Below, one piece after another: positions 47,967 to 55,259 of a stretch of DNA of 64,000 nucleotides (positions are counted from its first letter, which is position 1; every line of letters begins with the position of its first letter). The position numbers and the translations under genes are program-made. The notes below the pieces were generated by a model that saw nothing but the letters and a program-made list of their open reading frames with translations, was not told where the DNA came from and made no database searches. The DNA comes from Haliea sp964022665 (lineage in GTDB: Bacteria > Pseudomonadota > Gammaproteobacteria > Pseudomonadales > Halieaceae): the NCBI GenBank assembly GCA_964022665.1, contig CAXIDF010000009.1, positions 1-64,000 of the forward strand, written 5' to 3'.

Positions 47967-48644
47967 CTAACTGCGCTTGCGCGGGGTGCGTTTGCGCGCG
48001 GGCGACGGCCGTTTGGGTGCCTGCGTTGGCGGGCTGTTGGCCGCCTTTTCTTTCTGCATCACATCCAGCACAAGCTGCGCTGCACCATCGATATACTGGA
48101 TAAAGCGGTCGTGCTCGTCATCGCTCAATCCACGCAGGGCATCGTGCTGGCGGTACAGATTCACAAAGCGTCGTTCACGCTCGTACTGCCGGGGCAGCGC
48201 CATAACGCCCCACTGCTCAAGCACCTGCTCGAGCTGCGGATTGTAGGTGCGCAGAAACTTGATCAGGAAAGGCACCGGATCGTGCCGCGCAAGCAGGCTG
48301 GCGCTACGCAGAACCAGCTCGAGCGGCATGATCTTGTCACCGCGCTCCACCTCTTCCAGTACGGATTTGTCAGACAGGCCGAGGCTGTCGGCGAGCTCCT
48401 TCAACGACAGTCCCGCCGTTTCGCGGGCATCGCGGAGGAAATGCCCGGCGTCTGCCATCGCCTCCAGACGCTCCGGTTCCATGCTGTGCAGCAACATCTG
48501 CCGCACCCAACCCTCACCGAACATGGCGGTCATGGTCGCGGTGTGTCGCGCGATCTCCAGCGTGCCGCCCGCCACCTGCCCGGTGAATCGCATCAGGCCC
48601 GCCAGCAGGCTTTCTGCTTCATTGTTCGATTTTCTGTCGCTCAT
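47967..48644 (-). CDS. Helix-turn-helix (XRE-like) protein with a basic tail
   Basis: Function unknown. The 225-residue protein has an N-terminal helical region. An XRE-type helix-turn-helix lies near 69-120 (LRDARETAGLSLKELADSLGL, then VLEEVERGDKIMPLELVLRSA). A helical middle follows, and the last 20 residues are rich in Pro, Lys and Arg (PKRPSPARKRTPRKRS). The HTH suggests DNA binding and the tail a non-specific nucleic-acid contact. It lies 46 bp downstream of two lipoprotein genes. Confidence 0.8.
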   Translation of the reverse strand: MSDRKSNNEAESLLAGLMRFTGQVAGGTLEIARHTATMTAMFGEGWVRQMLLHSMEPERLEAMADAGHFLRDARETAGLSLKELADSLGLSDKSVLEEVERGDKIMPLELVLRSASLLARHDPVPFLIKFLRTYNPQLEQVLEQWGVMALPRQYERERRFVNLYRQHDALRGLSDDEHDRFIQYIDGAAQLVLDVMQKEKAANSPPTQAPKRPSPARKRTPRKRS

Positions 48645-48690
48645 GGCCCAAGCTTAGCGCAACCCTCCAGGTTTTGCCGATGCGCCCCGT

Positions 48691-49833
48691 TCAGGGCAGA
48701 CCGGACTCAAGGCGGAAAATTTCTCCGAGAATATCACGCCACTCCGCGTACTGGTTCTCGAGACTGCCGCTCAGCTGGTAGACACTACCGCTGGCTTCCA
48801 GCACGGTGGGTTGCACCTCATTGTTGAAGCCGCGGGCGAGGTCTTCGAGATCCTGTTGCTGGATCTTGCTCCACTTGAAAGCGTTGTAAGTTTGCTCCAT
48901 GGCGGCATAGGTGCCGCGCAGTCCGGCCTTGTCGCGTTGGGCGAGGCGCTGCGCGTACTCTTCGCGGTACTCCGCCTGCTCGCGACCGAACTGCCGCCAG
49001 AGGTTATAGGTGGACTGCATGGTCTCAAACAGATCAACATATTGCTGGTCGACCGCATCGATGAAACGGTATTCCTGATCGCGGATGCGCTGCACGCGCG
49101 CAATCATGGGGTCGTCCTCCGCCGGCGCGCGACGCAGGCTGAGCCCCGTCTCATCTTCGCTCAGGTACCCGGCGAATGCGGCCGGCGCCAGATCGCGGGC
49201 CTGGCGCAGCAGGGCAATGGTCGGCAGCTGCGCCAATTCCGTACTTGCCCGCTGGCGGTACGCGGCCAGCAGATCGTTTGCCACCTGGCGATACAGATCG
49301 ATGAACGGGTCCTCGGCGCCGCTGGCGGTAAAGTCCCCCGGCTGTGATTCATCCCGGTAGCGCCGGTCCAGCCACACCCTGCCCGCAGCATCGACAGCGC
49401 GCACCTGCAAAACCAGCAGATGGCCATCAGAGTGCAGAATACGCCCGTCCACCTGTAGCTCGGCGCTGGCCTGTGGCTCCGGCAGCACGCGCACCGGACC
49501 CCAGGCATTGCTGGTCTGCAGTACCTGGCGCAGCAGTACCGGCATGAAGCGCGCCTCCGCCTTGCGTATTTCAGGGAAAATCCCCGCTCGGCTGAGCCCC
49601 ACGGTAGATGCGGGTAGCCCGGGGTCAAAACTCGCGACCACCAACGCGAGTGCGGGCGTGAGGGGCGATGGCACGGTTTCCAGGGCGACATTCCCCACGG
49701 CGGGCGTCGCATCGCCAGCGACCGCGGACTTAGCGCCAGGCGCCGGCTCATGTGGCGCCGTAGCGCAGGCACAGAGGCACAGCGCAACAGACAGTAGCAG
49801 GCTCGCCCGCTTTACTCGGTTTCGGTTGTGCAC
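48691..49833 (-). CDS. Putative lipoprotein, unknown function
   Basis: I do not recognise the family. It has 380 residues with a GTG start and a signal peptide whose lipobox is LCAC (Cys23), so it is probably lipid-anchored in the envelope. The middle (about 85-190) looks like a mixed alpha/beta domain with LQVDGRILHSDGHLLVLQVRAVDAAGRVW. The last 150 residues are mainly helical, charged and possibly coiled (QYVDLFETMQSTYNLWRQFG). It overlaps the upstream lipoprotein gene by 22 bp. Confidence 0.75.
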   Translation of the reverse strand: MHNRNRVKRASLLLSVALCLCACATAPHEPAPGAKSAVAGDATPAVGNVALETVPSPLTPALALVVASFDPGLPASTVGLSRAGIFPEIRKAEARFMPVLLRQVLQTSNAWGPVRVLPEPQASAELQVDGRILHSDGHLLVLQVRAVDAAGRVWLDRRYRDESQPGDFTASGAEDPFIDLYRQVANDLLAAYRQRASTELAQLPTIALLRQARDLAPAAFAGYLSEDETGLSLRRAPAEDDPMIARVQRIRDQEYRFIDAVDQQYVDLFETMQSTYNLWRQFGREQAEYREEYAQRLAQRDKAGLRGTYAAMEQTYNAFKWSKIQQQDLEDLARGFNNEVQPTVLEASGSVYQLSGSLENQYAEWRDILGEIFRLESGLP

Positions 49834-50504
49834 ACGGTGCCTCGTGTCAGGGTCTGCTGGCAGGAAAAGCCCTGCGCGCCCGGCTCCATGCGGCGGTAGA
49901 CGCGGTTCAGCGTAAAGGGTTGGGAGACACGGTCCGAACTCACCGTGCTGGCAATATTCAGGAACTGGCCATCCGGGCCGAGAGTGAGCCGATGCCGAAT
50001 GCCGAGACCGTCGGGTAGGGACAGAACAAAAACCAGCTGGTGACCGTCCCAGGCACAGAGTTCGCGGCCCAGGGGTGTCTCAACCGCTTGCGGACGCCCG
50101 TCGTGAAAATCGCAGTCGAGGGCAAAATCATCTTCCCGGCGTACACGGATGCCCTGAAGATCCTGGGTGATATCCAGCAGCGGGCTGCGGCTGACCAGAT
50201 CGGCCATTTGTGCCAGCCCGATGATAGCGGACCCGCTATCGCTGCCCGAGCCCCCCAAGAGCACACCGGCCGTGGCAGCGCGCGTATCGGAGCCGGCCGC
50301 CTGCGCGCGCCGGTCGGCCTGGCGCTGCAGTTCACGCACCAGGACATTGAGGCTAACCTGCAGGTTGTCGCTCATGCCGTAGTCCAGCGACCATTGCCCG
50401 CCAAAATCGACACCAGCCCTGCTGGCGGTGGCTTCACGCGACGGCGTATTGCCGCAGGCAACCAGCGACACCAGAAGCAGAACCGTAGAGAAACGCAGCA
50501 ACAT
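49812..50504 (-). CDS. Putative lipoprotein, unknown function
   Basis: Unrecognised 230-residue protein. Its signal peptide ends in the lipobox LVAC (Cys17). A low-complexity Gly/Ser segment (LLGGSGSDSGSA) is near residue 85, and the C-terminal half is predicted beta-rich. Three or four later cysteines (CDFHDG, LCAWDG, FSCQQ, TVCTT) could form disulfides in the periplasm. First gene of a three-gene unit with the next lipoprotein and the HTH protein. Confidence 0.75.
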   Translation of the reverse strand: MLLRFSTVLLLVSLVACGNTPSREATASRAGVDFGGQWSLDYGMSDNLQVSLNVLVRELQRQADRRAQAAGSDTRAATAGVLLGGSGSDSGSAIIGLAQMADLVSRSPLLDITQDLQGIRVRREDDFALDCDFHDGRPQAVETPLGRELCAWDGHQLVFVLSLPDGLGIRHRLTLGPDGQFLNIASTVSSDRVSQPFTLNRVYRRMEPGAQGFSCQQTLTRGTVCTTETE

Positions 50505-50574
50505 GGGCGCCAGTGTAACTCAAGGCGCGTAACAACCGGAGCACATTCTGCGTTTCGGCACCACCTCGCCGGCA

Positions 50575-51693
50575 CTAGTTGAAGAGCCCCTCCCCTCGCG
50601 CCAGGCGCTGCCCCAGCGCCGCCCCCTGGGCCGCACTGGACCCGAGGGTCATCTCATTGAAGCGCAGCCAGAGGCAATAGCGCCAAAGTGGATAATCGCG
50701 GTCAATACCCGTGCCTCCATGCACATGCTGGCAGGCATAGCTGACCCGGTGCCCGACATCCCCCGCCCAGATCTTGGCAATCTGTACTTCAGTGGTTGCC
50801 GCACGCTGCTCGCCCAGTAGCGACAGCGCCTGCCAGGTGCACAGGCGCAAACATTCGACATCGATGTAGCAATCGGCCATGCGATGGCCCACGGCCTGAA
50901 AGGTCGCCACCGGCACGCCGAATTGCTTGCGCTCACTGGTGTAACCGGCGGCCATACGCAGCGCACAATCCGCGGCCCCCAACTGCTGTGCACACACTGC
51001 GGCGGTGCAGCGCTCCCGGGTCCAGGTCACCAGTGCCTCGCCGCCGGAAGCCAGCACGATATCGGCCTGCGGCACAGGCACATTGTTGAATTCGACGTCT
51101 GCGTGAGGTTCGAAATGGGTCATTTGCAAGGCGTTGCTGCGCACCCCGACAGCGCCGGTGGGCACCAGCACCACCGCAACACCGGCGGCAACCTGAACCG
51201 GCACCAGCAACCAGTCCGCCTGCTGGGCAAATGGCACGGCGCGGCAGTGACCCGTCAATAGCAGACCATCGGGGGTGTTCTGCGCCCGCAGCTCCGGTAT
51301 TGCCGAGCCGGACCAGAACGCACCGGTAAGCAGAATGTCACCCCGCGCGGCGGGGGGTAAAACACGGGACTGCAGATCAGCGCTGGCAAACTGCTGCAGG
51401 GGCAACATGCCGGCCACACAATGCGCCAGCACCGGTACAGGCGCGATGCTGCGACCCAGCTCCTCAATGAACAGGCCGAGCTCCATGAACCCCAAGCCCA
51501 TACCGCCGTGCTCTTCCGCCACGGCAATACCCGACAAGCCGCTATCTACGAGGGTTTGCCACAGGGCACGATCAAAGCGCGGCGCGGCGAACTCGTCGTA
51601 GGCCGCCAGTGTGCTGGCCGACACGGCATCATCGAGAATCCTGCGCGCCAAACCGCGCAGGTCGTGTTGAATCTCTGAAAAACCAAAGTCCAT
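50575..51693 (-). CDS. Acyl-CoA dehydrogenase-like subunit with a degenerate FAD loop
   Basis: Acyl-CoA dehydrogenase family protein of 372 residues. It keeps the three-domain fold (EEHGGMGLGFMELGLFIEELGR, RKQFGVPVATFQAVGHRMAD) and the C-terminal HVHGGTGIDRDYPLWR, which reaches FAD from the neighbouring subunit. The middle-domain motif that holds FAD (TEPxxGSD) is replaced by TGAFWSGSA. This matches the partner subunit of alpha2beta2 dehydrogenases known from steroid side-chain degradation. It follows the other dehydrogenase by 12 bp. Confidence 0.85.
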   Translation of the reverse strand: MDFGFSEIQHDLRGLARRILDDAVSASTLAAYDEFAAPRFDRALWQTLVDSGLSGIAVAEEHGGMGLGFMELGLFIEELGRSIAPVPVLAHCVAGMLPLQQFASADLQSRVLPPAARGDILLTGAFWSGSAIPELRAQNTPDGLLLTGHCRAVPFAQQADWLLVPVQVAAGVAVVLVPTGAVGVRSNALQMTHFEPHADVEFNNVPVPQADIVLASGGEALVTWTRERCTAAVCAQQLGAADCALRMAAGYTSERKQFGVPVATFQAVGHRMADCYIDVECLRLCTWQALSLLGEQRAATTEVQIAKIWAGDVGHRVSYACQHVHGGTGIDRDYPLWRYCLWLRFNEMTLGSSAAQGAALGQRLARGEGLFN

Positions 51694-51705
51694 GGCGAAT
51701 TCCCC

Positions 51706-52893
51706 TTAGCGACTGGCACGGGGCATCCACAACCCCGCCGCCGAAATGATGTCACGCTGGATTTCGTTCGCGCCGCCACCGAAGGTGATGATGGACGCTG
51801 TGCGATAGAGGCGCTCAATGCGCGCAGCCTGTTCAGCAGCCCCGGGAGAATGGCTGCGCAGGAGGCCGCGCTCAGCAACGATCTCGCCCAACAAACGGTA
51901 GACTTCGATGAACCCCTCGGAACCGAACACCTTGGCCGCTGAGGCATCCGCCATGGCCAGTGTCCCCTCGGTCATGGCCCACGACTGTTTGTACACAATC
52001 AACTTCATGCATTCGATCAGCGCGCGGCTGCGGGCCAGGTTCGCCTGCACCCACGGCTGCTCGGCGATGGTGCCACCGGTTTCGGCCGGCTCGGCCCGCG
52101 CCCAATGCACCACCTGATTGAACAGCTCGGAGATGGGACCAAAATTGATCAGGCTCAGGCGCTCGCGATTCAATTGGCTGGTGATGAGTTTCCAGCCGCC
52201 GTGCAATTCACCCACGCGGTGCGCGTCACTGACGCGGATGTTGTCGTAGAAGGTCGCGTTGGTGCGCACACCACCCAGCGTGTGCACGGGGGTACAGCTC
52301 CAGCCCGGATCGCTGTTGGGCACCAGGAACATCGAAATCCCCTTGTGCTTTTTCGCGGCATCGGGATCGGTGCGGGCAGCCAGCCAGGTGTAGTCGCAGA
52401 AGTGGGCCAGTGATGTCCACATTTTTTGCCCGTTGATAATCCAGTCGTCACCCTCCCGCACCGCCGAGGTGCGCAACGCGGCAAGGTCGGTACCTGCATC
52501 CGGCTCCGAATAACCAATGGAGACCAGCAGTTCCCCGCGCAGAATCTTCGGCACGATCTCTTCGCGCATCCAGGCATTGCCGTGCTCGGCCAGTGTCGGC
52601 CCCACCGATTCCGTGGTAAGAAACGGGAAGGGATAGCCTGCTCGCATCACCTCTTCAACGAAAATGAACTGTTCCATCGGCGAGAGATTGCGGCCACCGT
52701 ATTCCTCCGGCCAGCCGAGCCCTATCCAACCGTCGCGACCCATGCGCGCGAGGGCCTCGCGCCACAGCGGCCCGCCGCCCTCGCCCATGTCGCGCTCGCA
52801 CTCTGCCTGCAGCGCCGGCGTCATCAGCTCGCGAAAGTAAGCGCGCAGCTCGTCGCGCAATGCAACCTGAGCCTCAGAGAACTGGATTTTCAT
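51706..52893 (-). CDS. Acyl-CoA dehydrogenase, FAD-loop-bearing subunit
   Basis: Oxidises an acyl-CoA to the trans-2-enoyl form with FAD. The ATG at 52893 gives 395 residues. WPEEYGGRNLSPMEQFIFVEEVMRAG, the FAD loop GYSEPDAGTDLA and IINGQKMWTS are intact. The C-terminus ends in GGGANEIQRDII and lacks the HGG segment that its partner has. The two subunits therefore look complementary. A large or branched substrate such as a sterol or isoprenoid CoA ester is inferred, not shown. Confidence 0.9.
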   Translation of the reverse strand: MKIQFSEAQVALRDELRAYFRELMTPALQAECERDMGEGGGPLWREALARMGRDGWIGLGWPEEYGGRNLSPMEQFIFVEEVMRAGYPFPFLTTESVGPTLAEHGNAWMREEIVPKILRGELLVSIGYSEPDAGTDLAALRTSAVREGDDWIINGQKMWTSLAHFCDYTWLAARTDPDAAKKHKGISMFLVPNSDPGWSCTPVHTLGGVRTNATFYDNIRVSDAHRVGELHGGWKLITSQLNRERLSLINFGPISELFNQVVHWARAEPAETGGTIAEQPWVQANLARSRALIECMKLIVYKQSWAMTEGTLAMADASAAKVFGSEGFIEVYRLLGEIVAERGLLRSHSPGAAEQAARIERLYRTASIITFGGGANEIQRDIISAAGLWMPRASR

Positions 52894-52983
52894 TGGCGTC
52901 TCCCCCTGCCGCAAGGCTTGATCATAGCGCCACCCGGCGGCCAATACAGGGTGGGAAGAGGCCAGACTTTCTGGCGAAAGCGG

Positions 52984-54012
52984 TCACTGTGCCTTCTGCA
53001 GGCGCTTCAGATCCGCAATGATGTCGCACCACATGCCATCGGGGGCCGCGTAAGGCGCGTAAATGGCCAGGCGGTCCGCGCAGTCGCCGTATCGCGCCAA
53101 TAGTGCAGCGGCAATATCGCCAGGGTGGCCACTGGTAGTGAACGCTGCAACAAAGTCGTCATCAATGCGCTCGCCCATGGCCTCCCAGTCACCCGCCTTG
53201 GAAAGACGGTTGAGCTCGGGCTGCAGGGCCTCGAAACCCATGGCCGCCATGGGCGGCAGATACGCCGGGGTGGATGCGTAAAAACCCAACAGGCCGCGCA
53301 CGGCCTTGCGCGCCGCAGCGAACTGCTTGTCGTCCTCACCGGTAATAACGATGGCATTGATCTGCAGGGTGAAGTCTTCACGCTGTCGATCCGCCAGCGC
53401 CAACCCCCGCTGCACCGCCGGGAGGGCCTGATTGCGCAGGAATCGCGGATTATTGAAGGGGTGCACGATCAGCCCATCGGCAACCTCCCCGGCCACCTCG
53501 GTCATGCGCGGCCCCAGAGCCCCCAACAGTACCGGCGGTACACCGAACGGGTTCGGGCCCGGATTGAACATGGGCGTCATCAGTGTATGGCGATAGAAAC
53601 GACCCTCGTAAGCCAGCGGCTCGCCATCCTGCCAACAGGCGAAGATGGCCTTCAGGGCCAATATATAGTCCCGCATGCGCGCCGCCGGAGGGTTGAACTC
53701 AACGCCGAAACGCTTCTCGATATGCGCTTTCACCTGGGAGCCTATGCCGAGCATGAAGCGCCCTTGGCTGAACTTCTGCAGGTCCCAGGCCTGGTAGGCG
53801 AGGTGCAGCGGATTACGCGGAAACGCGACGGCAATACCCGTTGCCAGATCCAGCCCCGGTGCGTGCTCGGCGGCCAGCACCAGCGGCAGGAACGGATCAG
53901 TACTGCCTTCGAGTGTGTACACACCGTCGTAGCCCAGCTGTGCCAGCCGCCGGGCCTCCTCGGCAGCGCCACTCAACTGGGCGTAAAACGGGCCATCTAT
54001 TTTTATCGACAT
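52984..54012 (-). CDS. LLM-class flavin/F420-dependent oxidoreductase (TIGR03617-like)
   Basis: Luciferase-like TIM-barrel oxidoreductase of 342 residues, starting at ATG 54012 (MSIKIDGPFYAQL). AEHAPGLDLATGIAVAFPRNPLHLAYQAWDLQ, GIGSQVKAHIEKRFGVEF and LGALGPRMTEVAGEVADGL are family segments. It lies 90 bp upstream of the acyl-CoA dehydrogenase pair on the same strand, so it may be the first gene of that operon. It diverges from a second LLM gene. The cofactor (FMN or F420) and substrate are not determinable here. Confidence 0.87.
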   Translation of the reverse strand: MSIKIDGPFYAQLSGAAEEARRLAQLGYDGVYTLEGSTDPFLPLVLAAEHAPGLDLATGIAVAFPRNPLHLAYQAWDLQKFSQGRFMLGIGSQVKAHIEKRFGVEFNPPAARMRDYILALKAIFACWQDGEPLAYEGRFYRHTLMTPMFNPGPNPFGVPPVLLGALGPRMTEVAGEVADGLIVHPFNNPRFLRNQALPAVQRGLALADRQREDFTLQINAIVITGEDDKQFAAARKAVRGLLGFYASTPAYLPPMAAMGFEALQPELNRLSKAGDWEAMGERIDDDFVAAFTTSGHPGDIAAALLARYGDCADRLAIYAPYAAPDGMWCDIIADLKRLQKAQ

Positions 54013-54227
54013 CGACTCTGTTCCTTTTCCGGGGCTCTGCGGTGACCGATGCACAGCATAAACGCACTGGCCAGCCAAGGGGGTGTCTCCCCATGCTCCT
54101 GTGCCCGCTTCATGCGCTTGCGGACCACTGCTCAAGCGCGCTGGTTCACATAGGTGTACACCCGCGCGGGCACGGGTTGCCAGGTCTGCGTCATAATGCC
54201 GCTTTTAATTTCCGGGGCACCGCAAAA

Positions 54228-55115
54228 ATGAAAGTTGGAATCTGTCTGCCGTACATGAAAGCCGGGTTGACCCGCGACGACTACCTGCAATGGTTCCAGC
54301 GCGTCGACGCTGGCCCCTTTCACAGTATTTCCTGCGGCGAGCGTGTGCATGGCCCGACCTTCGATATGCGCGTGTTGCTGGCTGCTGCTGCCGCCTGCAC
54401 CAGCAAAGTCATGATCACCCCCACGCTCTACGTGCTGCCCATGCACAGCGCTGTGCAAGTGGCCAAGGAAGTCGCCAGCCTGGATATTCTCTCCGGCGGG
54501 CGCGTGCAGCACGTGTGTGTCGGCTACGGCGGCAGGGACAAGGACTACGCGGCACTCGAAGCGCCGTTCAAGGGCCGCTATGGCCGCATGGACACCCAGG
54601 TCGAAACGCTGCGCCAGGTATGGAACCAGCAGGAAGTCATCCCCGGCGGCGGCGTGATTGGCCCCGCGCCCACACAGGCCGGCGGCCCGAAGCTACTCGC
54701 CGGCGCCCTGGGACCGAAAAGCATCGCCCGCTGTGCGCAGTGGGCCGATGGCCTCTACGCCTGGTCCGGCAATGGCGAACAAGGCGAGCTGGCCAACGCC
54801 TTCCAGATGGCCGACAACGCCTGGGAAGCCGCCGGGCGCGACAGTAAACCCTATCGACTGGGCGGGTTCTGGTGCTCACTGGCGGACAATGGCGCGCAGC
54901 GGCTGTACGACTACGTCTATGAGTACCTGGCCATCGCGGGTCCGGAAATTGCCACCATGATGGCCGAATCGGTGCATCGCAGTTCCGAGGATGCGGTCCT
55001 TGAAGCGCTCGACAATGCGCAGGCGGCCGGCTGCGAGGAGCTTTTCCTGGTGCCCGCCACTGCCGATCTGGCCGAGGTAGACCGCCTCGGAGACCTGCTG
55101 CTGCGCCGCGGCTGA
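54228..55115 (+). CDS. LLM-class oxidoreductase, divergent partner
   Basis: Luciferase-like protein of 295 residues from the ATG at 54228. It has YLQWFQRVDAGPFHSISCGER, VMITPTLYVLPMHSAVQVAKEVASLD, GRVQHVCVGYGGRDKDY and LLAGALGPKSIARCAQWADGLY. The two LLM proteins in this pair differ greatly, so this is not a recent duplication. The 215 bp between them (54013-54227) should hold both promoters; a CATAAT at about 54192 is a possible -10, with no good -35. A repeat array begins at its stop codon. Confidence 0.87.
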   Translation: MKVGICLPYMKAGLTRDDYLQWFQRVDAGPFHSISCGERVHGPTFDMRVLLAAAAACTSKVMITPTLYVLPMHSAVQVAKEVASLDILSGGRVQHVCVGYGGRDKDYAALEAPFKGRYGRMDTQVETLRQVWNQQEVIPGGGVIGPAPTQAGGPKLLAGALGPKSIARCAQWADGLYAWSGNGEQGELANAFQMADNAWEAAGRDSKPYRLGGFWCSLADNGAQRLYDYVYEYLAIAGPEIATMMAESVHRSSEDAVLEALDNAQAAGCEELFLVPATADLAEVDRLGDLLLRRG

Positions 55116-55188
55116 CCCGCGCGGTGTTTACCTGCCCCGGCGTTTACCTGCCCCGGGGCTGACCTGCCCGGAGCTTACCCGCCCGGGA
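55111..55188 (+). repeat. Imperfect tandem repeat, about five 15-16 bp units
   Basis: Two near-identical units GTTTACCTGCCCCGG (55126-55141 and 55142-55157) are flanked by diverged copies starting GCTGACC or GCTTACC at 55111, 55158 and 55173. The array starts on the stop codon of the LLM gene and ends before the ppdK promoter region. Confidence 0.75.
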
Positions 55189-55207
55189 CGCCCTCCCCCT
55201 TTTCCGC

Positions 55208-55213
55208 TATACT
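55208..55213 (+). promoter_or_regulatory. Candidate -10 of ppdK
   Basis: TATACT about 46 bp before the ppdK ATG. The -35 position (55185-55190) is poor and lies at the end of the tandem repeats, so an activator may be needed. Confidence 0.4.
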
Positions 55214-55259
55214 CGCGCGCGAATTCCGACAGCAACTCCCTTAACAAGCCGGAGGGCCC

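Noticed and set aside
53841..54227. Upstream extension of the plus-strand LLM gene
   Set aside because: It would run through the divergent LLM gene; the family N-terminus MKVGICLPYMKAG begins at 54228.
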